64,000 nucleotides of DNA from Candidatus Nomurabacteria bacterium (GCA_031262695.1 JAISHF010000001.1:94953-158952), one strand, 5' to 3'. Shown: positions 24,476 to 33,577, numbered from the stretch's first letter. Made by a program: numbers and translations. The notes: a model not told the origin generated them from the letters alone.

Positions 24476-25018
24476 ATGAATAAGGCGAGATTGGAGTCGT
24501 TTACGGATGCGGTGCTGGCGATTGCGATGACGATTATGGTGTTGCAGTTGACGCCGCCGGTGGATAGTAGTTTTGCGGGGTTGGCACGGACGGGGCTGAG
24601 CCTGTTGATTTATGCGTTGTCGTTTTTTGCGATTGCGATCTATTGGAAGAATCATCACACTTTGTTTGCAAGTGTAGAGAAGATTAATCACCGGATTTTG
24701 TGGCTGAATATTTTGCTGCTGTTTGTGCTGAGTCTGTTTACTTTTACGACGGCGTGGGTAGACGAGCATTGGCTAGCGATTGCACCAGAGGTGCTGTATG
24801 GACTGGTGATGCTGGCGGCAAATACGATTTATTTTTTGCTATCGTGCGAGGTTTACCGCGAGAATAAACAAAAGCCGCGCTGGGCTCGGTCGGCTTTTTC
24901 AATCTCGCTTGTTGCTGTTTCGCTGCTGCTCGCGCCAATTTTCCCGCCCGTGGTGGTGATTGCGTGCTTGGTGTCGCTGATTCCGTGGTTGTTTTTTATT
25001 AAAAAGGACGAAAGATGA
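24476..25018 (+). CDS. TMEM175/DUF1211-family membrane protein (putative K+ channel)
   Basis: About 180 aa. The signature of prokaryotic TMEM175 opens the protein: RLESFTDAVLAIAMTIMVLQ, the pore-lining first helix. Six hydrophobic segments fit the family. Bacterial members form tetrameric, weakly K+-selective leak channels. Two ATGs are possible (24470, 24476); TATAAT at 24464-24469 is 6 nt from the second, which fits the leaderless pattern here. The ATG of the metallo-hydrolase overlaps the stop (ATGA). Confidence 0.85.
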   Translation: MNKARLESFTDAVLAIAMTIMVLQLTPPVDSSFAGLARTGLSLLIYALSFFAIAIYWKNHHTLFASVEKINHRILWLNILLLFVLSLFTFTTAWVDEHWLAIAPEVLYGLVMLAANTIYFLLSCEVYRENKQKPRWARSAFSISLVAVSLLLAPIFPPVVVIACLVSLIPWLFFIKKDER

Positions 25019-25647
25019 AAATCACCAAGTTTGACCATTCTTGTTTTTTGTTAGAAAAAGATGGTCGAGGGCTGCTTTTTGACCCCGTGGAGTTTACCCA
25101 TAAATTACCTAGCATCACAAATCTTGATGCGATTATAATCACACATATTCACGGCGATCATTTTCAGCCAGAGGTATTAAATAAGCTTCGCCAAGACAAC
25201 CCACAGGCAAAGATTTTTACAACCGAAGATAACGAGGCACTAAAAGACGTTGCCACTATTGCACTGGGCGGCGACAAAACGGCTGTTGGAGTTTTTGGTT
25301 TGGAGTTTTACGGCGAGAACCACGCCGAAATTATACCTGGGGAATTCCTTTGCAAAAATATCGGCACTTTGGTGGACGGCGTTTTTGCTAACTCAGGCGA
25401 CTCATTTGACTTGCCGCCTAAAATGCCAGCAATTATCGCCGCGCCAGTTGCGGCGCCGTGGCTACGGCTTTCTGAAACAATGGGTTTTCTTAAAGAATCT
25501 GGAGTAAAGATTGTTATCCCTGCACACGATGCGCTTAATTCTGATTTTGGCAATACGGTTTGCGACAACTGGATTAGCAAAGTTTGCACCGAAAATGGCG
25601 CAAAGTATAAAAAGATCCATTTTGGCGAAGTTATGGAAGTAGAATAA
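25015..25647 (+). CDS. metallo-beta-lactamase-fold hydrolase (UPF0173/UlaG-like)
   Basis: 210 aa. Metal site THIHGDH near residue 42 (HxHxDH), a later D in ANSGDSF and the final PAHDALN histidine complete the two-metal set. Short single-domain members of this group include UPF0173 proteins and lactonases; the substrate is unknown. Coupled to the TMEM175-like gene by a 4-nt overlap and followed by a strong terminator. Confidence 0.85.
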   Translation: MKITKFDHSCFLLEKDGRGLLFDPVEFTHKLPSITNLDAIIITHIHGDHFQPEVLNKLRQDNPQAKIFTTEDNEALKDVATIALGGDKTAVGVFGLEFYGENHAEIIPGEFLCKNIGTLVDGVFANSGDSFDLPPKMPAIIAAPVAAPWLRLSETMGFLKESGVKIVIPAHDALNSDFGNTVCDNWISKVCTENGAKYKKIHFGEVMEVE

Positions 25648-25676
25648 GGCTCGCATATTACGATGCAAGCCTTATT
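25643..25676 (+). terminator. Rho-independent terminator
   Basis: AATAAGGCT-c-GCAT pairs with ATGC-a-AGCCTTATT, followed by TTGTATG. Confidence 0.75.
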
Positions 25677-25715
25677 TGTATGATTTAATCATACCAGATA
25701 TGGTATAATTATGCT

Positions 25716-26435
25716 ATGATTTATGTGGTTGTTTTTTCGGCGGCGGCGGCATTGTTGTCGCTGGTGGGTGGGGTGATTTTGATGATGCGGAAGGATTGCA
25801 AGCGGCTCGCGGGCTATGCGGCGGCGTTTGCGGCGGGGGCGCTGCTGGCGACGGTGGCGTTTGACTTGTTGCCACACTTGGCGCACGAGGCACACGACGA
25901 GGGCGATTGGCCATTTGCGTTTGTGCTGGTCGGGATTTTGCTGTTCTTTGTGATTGAGTTGGTGCTAAATCATCTTGGCAAAGGCAAACATTTGGCGGCG
26001 ATGGTGGTGATTGGTGATACGGTGCATAATATTATAGACGGCGCGGTGATTGCGGCGGGGTTCTTGGTGTCGGTGCCGAGCGGAATTATCGTAGTCTTGA
26101 CGGTAATTGCACACGAACTGCCGCAGGAGGTCGGCGATGCTGGGCTGTTGCTGCATAGTGGGGTCGGGCGAAAAAAGACGATTTTGCTGAATGTGGTGAG
26201 TGCATTGTTCACGGTAGCGGCGGCTGCGGTGGCGTTTGCGTTTGGCTCGGATGGCGAGCTGTCGGCGTCGTGGCTTTTGGGGCTGGCAAGTGGGTTCTTT
26301 TTGTATATCGCTTTTCATGTGCTACTAGAAATCCACCATGCCGACAGCCGCAAAACGATTTGGCAAAAAACGGGCTGGCTATTTGCGGGGCTGGTTATAG
26401 TTGCGTTAACGATAATGCTACTAGGACAACACTAG
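25716..26435 (+). CDS. ZIP family divalent-metal transporter
   Basis: 239 aa, about eight membrane helices. Family motifs sit in helices 4 and 5: GDTVHNIIDGAVI (HNxxDG) and VIAHELPQEVGDAG (HExPxExGD), which form the binuclear metal path. It imports Zn2+ or Fe2+/Mn2+. Leaderless: TATAAT at 25704-25709, ATG 25716. Its last 41 nt overlap the convergent uppP gene, so the two mRNAs are antisense at their ends. Confidence 0.9.
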   Translation: MIYVVVFSAAAALLSLVGGVILMMRKDCKRLAGYAAAFAAGALLATVAFDLLPHLAHEAHDEGDWPFAFVLVGILLFFVIELVLNHLGKGKHLAAMVVIGDTVHNIIDGAVIAAGFLVSVPSGIIVVLTVIAHELPQEVGDAGLLLHSGVGRKKTILLNVVSALFTVAAAAVAFAFGSDGELSASWLLGLASGFFLYIAFHVLLEIHHADSRKTIWQKTGWLFAGLVIVALTIMLLGQH

Positions 26436-27204
26436 CGAGCGCGACGCGGTAGATACCGAAAACGCGGAGGGAATTCTTGCGTTGGAGGTAGGCGAGGAGG
26501 TATTTAATAACAATGACGCCGACGATGAAGGCGGCGAGGTTGCCGAGAATAAGCGGGAGGAGGTTCTCTCCCCAGTAGGCACGGTCAGTGCTAGATAAAA
26601 ATCCTTTGGCGACGACGCCCAGAAAAAGCGGGATGCTGGCGAGGAAGGAATATTCGGCGGCATCATGGGAGTTGAGCCCGAGCAGGCGGCCGGTGATAAT
26701 CGTAGCGCCTGAACGGGAAACGCCCGGAATTAGTGCGACTGATTGGCTAAGGCCGATAACGAGGGCTTGGGATTTTTTGATTTTGTCAAATTCTAGTGGC
26801 TTGGCTTTGATTTTGACAACGATTTGGTTTAAGAAAATCATAATTAAACCGACTGTTGCCATTGCGATAGCGACGACGGCGGCGTGGCCAAAAAAGCTAG
26901 TGTTTGCGATAAAATCGCTGAGCGTTAGGCCGAGAATGCCGGCTGGGATTGCGGTAATTAGTAAGTTAATTGCTAAGCCCCATTTTTTGCGGGCAAAAAC
27001 GTCGGTAATAATTTGCCAGATTTTCTTGCGAAAAGCGACGAGTAGGGCAAGCAAAGTGCCGAGGTTAATCATCTCAACAAATAGATGGTCGACACCGCCC
27101 GCCAAATAGTCTTGCGCCAGTGCCAAATGCCCGCTGGAACTAACCGGAATAAACTCGGTCAGCCCCTGCACCACGCCATAAATAATCGCTAGCCAAATTG
27201 TCAT
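26395..27204 (-). CDS. uppP: undecaprenyl-diphosphatase UppP (BacA)
   Basis: 269 aa from the preferred start. Both catalytic regions are present: QGLTEFIPVSSSGHL near residue 15 and PGVSRSGATI near residue 165, with the expected membrane helices. It dephosphorylates undecaprenyl diphosphate, recycling the lipid carrier for peptidoglycan and wall polymers. ATG 27204 is 6 nt from TATAAT (27216-27211), so the five extra upstream codons are probably not used. Its 3' end overlaps the ZIP gene. Confidence 0.93.
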   Translation of the reverse strand: MTIWLAIIYGVVQGLTEFIPVSSSGHLALAQDYLAGGVDHLFVEMINLGTLLALLVAFRKKIWQIITDVFARKKWGLAINLLITAIPAGILGLTLSDFIANTSFFGHAAVVAIAMATVGLIMIFLNQIVVKIKAKPLEFDKIKKSQALVIGLSQSVALIPGVSRSGATIITGRLLGLNSHDAAEYSFLASIPLFLGVVAKGFLSSTDRAYWGENLLPLILGNLAAFIVGVIVIKYLLAYLQRKNSLRVFGIYRVALASVVLVALSLTQL

Positions 27205-27221
27205 AGATATATTATACACTA

Positions 27222-28172
27222 CTAATACCAGTAGACAAAAGTAGCGTCAATGTTTTGGAGGTTTTGGAGGGTGAGGTGGGTGTCTTCGATGGCGCGGCGG
27301 ACTTGGGCGGACTTGAGGCCGTATTTGATTTTGACTTTGATGTAGGCGCGCTGGTAGTTTTCGCCGTAGTCGTGGAAATCTATACCGACAACTTGGGTGA
27401 ATGCGGGGTTTTTGAGGACGAGTTCGCGGATAGCGGCGAGTTTTTTCGGGTCGGCGGCGCGACCGAGGAGGAGACTGAGGCTATCGGTGAAGGCACGGAT
27501 TGCTTGGTAGGCGACAAAAACGACCACGATAAGACCGGCGACGCCGTCAATGGCGATGCCGGTGGAGCGAGCAAGCAGGGCGGCGGCAAAAACGACTGAG
27601 GTGACGGCGACATCACTGAGCGAATCGCGGGCGGCGGCGGAAATCAGCACGGATTTAAGGGCGCGGTTGCGCCAATAATAGACGAACGCCATCACGGCTT
27701 TGGCGATGATAGAAATCACCAGCACGACCAGCACTGCATAACTGAAATTGACGGGTTCTGGCTGGATGATGCTCTGGATTGAAGAGCGGGCAAGCGCCAA
27801 AACGGCGATAAAAATAAAAAACGAAACAATCATACCGCCAATGTATTCGGCGCGGCCGTGACCGTGAGGGTGGTCGGCGTCTTTGCTTTTGGCGGCGATT
27901 TTGAAGCCGATTAAAACGACAAGGGCGCTGGAAGCGTCGGTGAGGTTATTGACACCGTCGGCAATAACGGCGATACTACCACTGATAGCGCCAACGATAA
28001 GTTTGGCGACTGACAAAATTAAGTTCGCGACAAGCCCAAAAACGCCCGTGGCGAAACCTTGCGAATAGCGCTTGGAGGTGCCGATATGCCCGACCTCGAT
28101 GTTTGGCTCGGACGCTTTGGTTGGCTGGTCTAGGGCTGCCGCTTTATTGCCCACCGCTTTGGTTTTATTCAT
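27222..28172 (-). CDS. cation diffusion facilitator (metal efflux)
   Basis: 316 aa from ATG 28172. Six membrane helices (about 45-240 of the long form) and a C-terminal ferredoxin-like domain. Metal-site residues: ADGVNNLTDA in helix 2 (N-D pattern) and SAAARDSLSDVAVT in helix 5 (D-D). HPHGHGRAE between helices 2 and 3 is the usual His loop. It exports Zn2+, Fe2+ or Mn2+ by proton exchange. ATG 28172 overlaps the DsbA-like gene by 8 nt, the same overlap length as at 2176-2183. With the ZIP gene nearby this makes a metal-homeostasis cluster. Confidence 0.9.
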   Translation of the reverse strand: MNKTKAVGNKAAALDQPTKASEPNIEVGHIGTSKRYSQGFATGVFGLVANLILSVAKLIVGAISGSIAVIADGVNNLTDASSALVVLIGFKIAAKSKDADHPHGHGRAEYIGGMIVSFFIFIAVLALARSSIQSIIQPEPVNFSYAVLVVLVISIIAKAVMAFVYYWRNRALKSVLISAAARDSLSDVAVTSVVFAAALLARSTGIAIDGVAGLIVVVFVAYQAIRAFTDSLSLLLGRAADPKKLAAIRELVLKNPAFTQVVGIDFHDYGENYQRAYIKVKIKYGLKSAQVRRAIEDTHLTLQNLQNIDATFVYWY

Positions 28173-29226
28173 AAAGCCCCGTGTGTCTTCGCCCGCCAAA
28201 GATGAGGGTTGGGATGCCTTTGGCGTTAATGCGGTCGTCTACGATGTGGCGATAACTTTGCAGGGCGTCTTTGACCTCGTCGCTTTCTGACAGGTTGCGG
28301 ACGCGGTCAATTTCTATCGGGCTGGCGCCAAACTCCAAAAGCCAGCTGTCTAGCAAGTTAGTGGCGGCGGTGGCATCCAGGCGTTTGATGGCCTCTTGGT
28401 AGTTGATGCCATTTTGGTCGCTAGCAGTAAAAATGCGTTCTAAAATACGCCAGTCATAAGGCGTGCCGTCGCTTGGCTTGACTTCGGCAAGGCGAATTGC
28501 CGTTAAATAACTGGCAACAAGGCGGGAGTTCGGGAAGCGGTCGGCGCCCGTACTGGGGTTTACGATAACATAGGGAATATAGGCGACATTATAGCGGTCA
28601 AAAAAGCCGTCGGCTTGCTGGTTACGGAAGGAGGCAAGGCAGATGGCGCAGCCGGGGTCAAAAATGTCAAGGGCGGTCGCGCGGCTCGCGTCATAACTCC
28701 AATAACTGGTATTTTGTGGCAGATATTGCTTGGCGTCCCAGCGGCGAATGCGGTCGGGGATGCCAACGAAGATTTCGCCCCATTCGGTGAACCAGCGGCC
28801 AGCGGCTTCAAGCGGGTTTTTCGGTTCGGCTTGGTCAATGCCGCAAACATCGGCCGAGAGTGAGCAGTTAGATGGTTGCGAAACATTGCAGGTGCCAAAA
28901 ACCCAGAGCGAAAGGCCGGCTTTGGCGCCCTCAACAAGGCTCCAAACAGTCAAGGCAACGATAAGAACGGCGGCGACTTCAATGCCCGCAGAAATTGGCT
29001 TGACGAGTTTCGGCTTTCTTACGACAACTTTACTCAAAATGCTGTTTTTGATGTCGTCCTTGAAGTTGGTTTCGCATTTTTGGAGGCGGACCTTTTTCCA
29101 GACGCAGCCCCAAGCCTTTTTGAAGGTGACCCAATATTTGGCGCCGATGTCGCGGCGAAAAATTGACAGAACCGCCACAAAAACTGAGAGCAGGGCGAGG
29201 ACAATAAACGCCGCAACGCAAACCAT
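28165..29226 (-). CDS. membrane-anchored thioredoxin-fold (DsbA-like) protein
   Basis: 353 aa. Membrane helices at about 2-22 and 78-100. After the second comes an exported region with extra cysteines (C113, C121, C128), then DPGCAICLASF (CxxC at 193-196) and, near the C-terminus, KGIPTLIFGGR, the cis-Pro loop of thioredoxin folds. About 145 residues separate the two, as in DsbA-like proteins with a helical insert. It may make or fix disulfides in the Cys-bearing pilins and surface proteins of this window (inference). Overlaps the desulfurase-like gene by 1 nt and the CDF gene by 8. Confidence 0.6.
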   Translation of the reverse strand: MVCVAAFIVLALLSVFVAVLSIFRRDIGAKYWVTFKKAWGCVWKKVRLQKCETNFKDDIKNSILSKVVVRKPKLVKPISAGIEVAAVLIVALTVWSLVEGAKAGLSLWVFGTCNVSQPSNCSLSADVCGIDQAEPKNPLEAAGRWFTEWGEIFVGIPDRIRRWDAKQYLPQNTSYWSYDASRATALDIFDPGCAICLASFRNQQADGFFDRYNVAYIPYVIVNPSTGADRFPNSRLVASYLTAIRLAEVKPSDGTPYDWRILERIFTASDQNGINYQEAIKRLDATAATNLLDSWLLEFGASPIEIDRVRNLSESDEVKDALQSYRHIVDDRINAKGIPTLIFGGRRHTGLYE

Positions 29227-30380
29227 TAAGCCTCCAAAACCTTTCGCATGGCGTCTTGGAACTTAGCAATATCGGATTCGCGGTTGTGCAGCCCGAGCGA
29301 CACGCGGACGAGCGGCGGATAGTTGTTTTGGTGGCTCAAATAATAGTGGGCGCAAAAATAACCAGTGCGGACCATAATGTTTTCATGACTTAGTGCAGCT
29401 CCAAGCAGGTGCGAATCAAGGCCTTCCACACAAAAACTGAGGGTCGGCGAAAATTCGCGATTTAGTAATTTTATGCGATTCTGACCCCTTAAAAACTCAA
29501 AATTACTCTTGGAGTAAGCCATGAGATTTTTGGTGTTTTGCTGCATTCGCCAGTCAATCGCAGCGCCGAGGGCAATGATTTCGCCCCACGCTTGGAGACC
29601 AGCCTCAAAACGAGTGTAAATGTGGGCGGGATTTTCGGCGGAGAGTTGGAAGGTGGACTTTTCAACATCATCAACCATACCACCGCCCAGAAAATTGACT
29701 TCTAGTTTTGGCAAAAGGTCTTTATGGGCGACGATAATGCCAAGGCTTGGGGCATACATTTTGTGGGCACTGGCGCAAATGGCGTCGGCTTCGGTCTTGG
29801 CGAGGAGTTCGGCGTTGTGGGCAAGGGCTTGGGCGGCGTCAAGAATAATAATACCTCCCTGCTGATGGATTTTTTTGACGATTTCTTTCAAGTTTTTGAG
29901 TTCGCGGCCGTCAATGTTAGAAACAGCGCCAAACACGACAATGGACTTTGTGAAATCGTGGCTAGAGTTGATGCTGCCGTCAGGTTCACGGTCAATGACT
30001 TCACGCGGGATGCCGAGCCGTTTGGCGGCGGCGATGGTGGCGAGGAACGGCGAGTTATGTTCTAAGTTGCTGGTGATGATTTTGACGAATTGGTTTGGTG
30101 CAATTTGCGACAAGATTAAATTGAGGCCATAAGTAGTGTTGAGGGTAAAAGATGTGAAATATTCGCGTGGGCTAAGTTTGAGATATTGAAGGACTTTGGC
30201 GCGGGTGGCGGCGACTTTTTCGTCAGTTTGTTTGCCCCAAGCGTATTTGACGCGCTCGCCGCAAGAATTGAAATTTTGATAATAATCGTTAAGGGCTTGA
30301 ATTACTGGGGCAGGGCGCAGGCTCTGGCAGGCCGCATCAAAATAGGCGGCGTCGGGGCTGAGATAAGCAAAATCGTCCAT
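29226..30380 (-). CDS. class V aminotransferase, cysteine-desulfurase-like (SufS/CsdA group)
   Basis: 384 aa PLP enzyme. The start YFDAACQSLRPAP is the family N-terminus. ICASAHKMYAPSLG contains the PLP lysine (about residue 212), and FLGGGMVDDV and VRTGYFCAHYY near the C-terminus carry the substrate Arg and a Cys in the desulfurase position. It probably releases sulfur from cysteine for Fe-S or thio-tRNA synthesis, but no scaffold gene is adjacent. Leaderless: TATAAT 30392-30387, 6 nt to ATG. Contains palindrome copy 6. Confidence 0.82.
   Translation of the reverse strand: MDDFAYLSPDAAYFDAACQSLRPAPVIQALNDYYQNFNSCGERVKYAWGKQTDEKVAATRAKVLQYLKLSPREYFTSFTLNTTYGLNLILSQIAPNQFVKIITSNLEHNSPFLATIAAAKRLGIPREVIDREPDGSINSSHDFTKSIVVFGAVSNIDGRELKNLKEIVKKIHQQGGIIILDAAQALAHNAELLAKTEADAICASAHKMYAPSLGIIVAHKDLLPKLEVNFLGGGMVDDVEKSTFQLSAENPAHIYTRFEAGLQAWGEIIALGAAIDWRMQQNTKNLMAYSKSNFEFLRGQNRIKLLNREFSPTLSFCVEGLDSHLLGAALSHENIMVRTGYFCAHYYLSHQNNYPPLVRVSLGLHNRESDIAKFQDAMRKVLEA
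29503..29517. repeat. dispersed palindrome, copy 6
   Basis: Perfect TTACTCTTGGAGTAA within the aminotransferase gene; the sense strand encodes A-Y-S-K-S. Confidence 0.8.
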
Positions 30381-30404
30381 ATATATATTATATCATATCG
30401 GGGC

Positions 30405-30465
30405 TTCACTCCGATGCAGAGCGGCTCGGATTTTTGCATAAGCGGCCGCTCTGCGCCGTAGTGAA
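30405..30465 (-). terminator. nested hairpin after the VirB6-like gene
   Basis: TTCACT (30405-30410)/AGTGAA (30460-30465) encloses a perfect ten-pair stem GCAGAGCGGC (30416-30425)/GCCGCTCTGC (30445-30454) with an internal loop between them. There is no T-run. It lies between the stop of the VirB6-like gene and the promoter of the next operon, so it may end transcription or stabilise the 3' end. Confidence 0.5.
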
Positions 30466-30481
30466 ACGGCAGGGGAGAGCG

Positions 30482-33316
30482 TTATGGCGGTAATATAATG
30501 TGAGGACGCTCCCCAGCAGCCGCAGCTTGGGCGGCTGGGATGCCGATGGTATTTTTGAGGCCGTTGGAGTAGCCAAAGGTGGCGGCGTTATTGCCGGCAT
30601 CAACGTAGTCTTGAGCGACATGCTTGAACAGCTCGGTGGCGTCAAGTTTGGTGCCGTCTGGCTTGCCGTCGGCGCCATAGTTGGTCAGGAATGCGTCCAT
30701 ATTATTATCTAGTTGGCCAACGGTTTGCAGGTTCATCTGTGCGGCAATTTGGCGGCGGAGCGAACCGTCCTTGTCATATTGCGCGAGTTCTTTGAGGGCT
30801 TCACCGTGCATAGTGCCGTAGGTCTTTTTATATTTGCCGTCCTTGATTACCTTGCCGATGCCGTTCTCCTTATCCCCCATGAAGTCAGCAAAAGAACCCG
30901 TGTAGCCTTTCTCAAACATGGCTTTACCATAAGCGCTGCGAGCAAAAGATTCTTCTTTGGCCTTTGGGCTGTTGAGAATCTGCCCAAGGCGGCCACGGCC
31001 ACGGGCATCACCACCCCATTTCTTCATATAAGCATCTTGCAAGGCGGCCGATTTTTCCCACTCGCCGTTATCTTCCATATATTTAATGGCCTGTTCGGTA
31101 GAGATTTGGTCGGAACCATCCTTGATTTTGCCGTCTTTGTAGAATTCGTCGTAGACTTCGCCATATTTACGACCAGCAAAGCCGGCGGCAGCTTCTTCGG
31201 CGGCTCGGGCATCGGCTTTGTTGCGAGCGGTTTTGGCGGCGGCTTGGAGTTCGCGCTCCACAGCGTTTTCTGGTTCGCGGGTCTTGAGGCCAGTATTTGG
31301 GTCTACACCAAGTTCGGCGGCGCGAGCGGCACTGATTTTTTGGAATTTTTCGTTGTCGCCGTGATATTGCCCGAGATTGGCAAGCTCGGCGTCGCTTTTG
31401 GCTTGGGCGGCAGTGATTTGAGCCCTTTGCAATGTGCCAAAATGCCCCTTGCCTTCCGCCATCCTTTCGGCGTCCTTGGCTTCTATTTTAGCCTTAGCAG
31501 TGGCAAGGCGGGCTTGGCGACCAGCAGAATAACCTGTAAGCTGGCCTATTTTGTTGCCAGCGGCGCCTACACCAGTGCGGCTTAACTTGTTCAGACCTGC
31601 GCCAGCACCATTGAGTTTGCCCGTAATAGCGCCGCCGAGTTTGCCGAGACCGTTAAGCGAGCCTTTAATGATACTGATTACTGCAAAGTATGGGGCAATC
31701 ATGGCGATGCCGGCGGCGATAGCGACCAATGGCTTGCCCTCGGAAGTAGAGGCGATAATCGCGCCAGCAAGTTTGCCTCCGCCGATAACGAGGCCGCAGG
31801 CAGGGTAGACTACTAGAAGGGTCGTGAAAGTTTTCCACCAATTTTTGAAGAGGCCTTGGGTGTTGGGCAGAATGCGAGCAGCGAAGGCAAGCGGGGCGAG
31901 GACGATTAGCAGCACCACGCCGACTTGGCGAACAATAAGCAAAAGGAATAAAATCAGGGCGCCGATTAAGCCAGAAAGCAAAAGCAGAATAATGCCAGCG
32001 AGCACGGCGGAGATGCCGCCCGTCAAAACGGTGGCGATGGTGATGGCGGCCGCGGCCGTGCCGCCGATGGCCAAAATTGTGATGATATTGTGGATAAACC
32101 CGCCAGTACCATCTGGTGCAGGATTGACTTTTGTGATTTCGCGAGTAATAGTATCCAGCAAATCGCTAATGGACACGCCGACGATATTGGAAATATCCAC
32201 CATGGCTTGGCAGATGAAGTAGGAGAGGTTGATGAGGAGGGCGGCAAGGATGATTTCGGGCAACATTTTTTTGATGCCGTAGTTGCTGATGCCGACGCTA
32301 GTGACTTGGGAAAAGATGACGATGAGAAAGAATATAACAAAAAAGATGTTGGCAATGTTGCGGAAGGTGCCCCACGCTACATAGGTGCCATTACTATCGT
32401 TGGCCTCGTAAAATTGAATGTCAATTTGCAAAAATGGCTCAACGACTTCCGTATAGATGCCACCGAGCATCGCGTCCATCCCCTCAATCAATGGACAAAG
32501 CGCCCAGCCAAATTTGCCGAGTTCACAGGTGGAGGCGGGAGGGTCGACACTGTCGGAGTCATCTTCCTCTAGGGCGGTTCCAGGTTTGTCTGGGTCTCCG
32601 ACAAAGGCCGTGACCCATGCTCTATAGGCAAAAATATGATCAAGTGATACTTCCTTGCCGGTATTATTAGGTAGGCCTTGGTAGGGCGTATTTGGAGCAA
32701 TTTCGCTACAGCTCAAAGGGCTGTTGATGTAGTATAGTATCCCGGTCCTGCCGTCTACGACATCAGTACCAGTGCTGCCCTTGGTGTTTTCAAGAAACAG
32801 TGTAAGCACATTGTTATTGTCCCGACATCTAGCGTAGTAGGTGCGGTCGGCATCAGGCGTGGTCCCGTCAGTAGTATCTTCATCTAGCCTAAAGCTTGAG
32901 TTGGAGGAGAGTGCCCGACTAAGATCGTTGAAGTCCTGGCGGCCCTCGGCCATACTCGTGACGTTTACTGTGGGGTTTTTAACACTATAAGAACCGAATG
33001 AGCCGCCTTCCGTGACCGTTGGTAGATATTCTATACAGGTAACCGTCGGGCTGTCCCACACGTATTTTTTTTGCCCTTCAAACATTGTGGGGTCTGTGCT
33101 GTCTAGAATGATAACCATTTTGTCTGCATACTGGCTATCGCCTTGCATATAGTCATAACAGCTTACTTTAAGAGACCCAGTAGCGAGCGCGTTTTGTGGC
33201 ACGAGGGCAAAGAGGGAGGAGAGAGTGAGAATTGCGGCGGCGAGGAAGTAGCGGAGGCGTTTAGGTGAGTGGGCTTTTAATCGCCCCCCCCCCAGAGTTC
33301 GGTGTGGTTGTTTCAT
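30482..33316 (-). CDS. VirB6/TrbL-like polytopic membrane protein, possible type IV secretion component
   Basis: 944 aa. Signal sequence at about 20-46 (ending QNALATGS), an exported domain to about 300 with paired cysteines, then six or more membrane helices at about 315-570 (FFVIFFLIVIF, ILAALLINLSYFICQA, then Gly/Ala-rich helices), and a 370-residue charged, Ala-rich cytoplasmic tail. This is the plan of VirB6/TrbL channel proteins; no other secretion gene is in the window. TTGACA-17-TAAAAT (33351-33323) ends 6 nt before the ATG. Codons 8-11 contain a run of ten G (33284-33293), which makes the start region prone to frame slippage. The current length is in frame. Confidence 0.55.
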   Translation of the reverse strand: MKQPHRTLGGGRLKAHSPKRLRYFLAAAILTLSSLFALVPQNALATGSLKVSCYDYMQGDSQYADKMVIILDSTDPTMFEGQKKYVWDSPTVTCIEYLPTVTEGGSFGSYSVKNPTVNVTSMAEGRQDFNDLSRALSSNSSFRLDEDTTDGTTPDADRTYYARCRDNNNVLTLFLENTKGSTGTDVVDGRTGILYYINSPLSCSEIAPNTPYQGLPNNTGKEVSLDHIFAYRAWVTAFVGDPDKPGTALEEDDSDSVDPPASTCELGKFGWALCPLIEGMDAMLGGIYTEVVEPFLQIDIQFYEANDSNGTYVAWGTFRNIANIFFVIFFLIVIFSQVTSVGISNYGIKKMLPEIILAALLINLSYFICQAMVDISNIVGVSISDLLDTITREITKVNPAPDGTGGFIHNIITILAIGGTAAAAITIATVLTGGISAVLAGIILLLLSGLIGALILFLLLIVRQVGVVLLIVLAPLAFAARILPNTQGLFKNWWKTFTTLLVVYPACGLVIGGGKLAGAIIASTSEGKPLVAIAAGIAMIAPYFAVISIIKGSLNGLGKLGGAITGKLNGAGAGLNKLSRTGVGAAGNKIGQLTGYSAGRQARLATAKAKIEAKDAERMAEGKGHFGTLQRAQITAAQAKSDAELANLGQYHGDNEKFQKISAARAAELGVDPNTGLKTREPENAVERELQAAAKTARNKADARAAEEAAAGFAGRKYGEVYDEFYKDGKIKDGSDQISTEQAIKYMEDNGEWEKSAALQDAYMKKWGGDARGRGRLGQILNSPKAKEESFARSAYGKAMFEKGYTGSFADFMGDKENGIGKVIKDGKYKKTYGTMHGEALKELAQYDKDGSLRRQIAAQMNLQTVGQLDNNMDAFLTNYGADGKPDGTKLDATELFKHVAQDYVDAGNNAATFGYSNGLKNTIGIPAAQAAAAGERPHIILPP
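33284..33293. repeat. homopolymer C10 (G10 in the coding strand)
   Basis: Ten consecutive C on the plus strand within codons 8-11 of the VirB6-like gene. Slippage by one base would place the protein out of frame. Confidence 0.85.
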
Positions 33317-33322
33317 ATTCTT

Positions 33323-33351
33323 ATTTTAGCTTATGCTTAGCGAGGTGTCAA
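33323..33351 (-). promoter_or_regulatory. promoter of the VirB6-like gene
   Basis: TTGACA (33351-33346), 17-nt spacer, TAAAAT (33328-33323), then 6 nt to ATG 33316. The spacer contains TAAGCATAAG, shared with the spacer of the promoter at 11412-11440. Confidence 0.7.
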
Positions 33352-33391
33352 GAGCGGTGTTTTTGTGGCGTGAATAATATTGTGTCAATTT

Positions 33392-33577
33392 CATTTGATT
33401 ATGTCAAGTGCTTTTTGAGTTTTGGTGATGAAAAGAATTTTTCGCTTCATTCGCCGAGTTTTTAACTCTTTTGCAATATCTTTAGCCAAGAACTCATCTG
33501 CCCGCTTACTCCGCCACCTCAATTTCGTGCGGTTCTGGCGCGTAGTCATCAGGAACAAAAACTTCTGCTTTTTTCAT
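33392..33577 (-). pseudogene. remnant of a CdiA-CT-like nuclease gene (internal deletion and frameshift)
   Basis: A possible leaderless ATG (33577; TATATT box upstream) opens MKKAEVFVPDDYAPEPHEIE and stops after 23 codons. In another frame right after it lies ADEFLAKDIAKELKTRRMKR, then KILFITKTQKALDIIK and a stop. The first piece resembles the start, and the second the end (RIILITKSEKIIEIK), of the intact nuclease-like gene at 39148. The central PD...WEIK catalytic part is absent. I infer a decayed paralogue. Confidence 0.45.

Noticed and set aside
26395..26435. Mis-annotated end of the ZIP or uppP gene because of the 41-nt overlap
   Set aside because: Both frames keep plausible membrane helices to their stops. 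Convergent 3' overlaps fit the compact genome.
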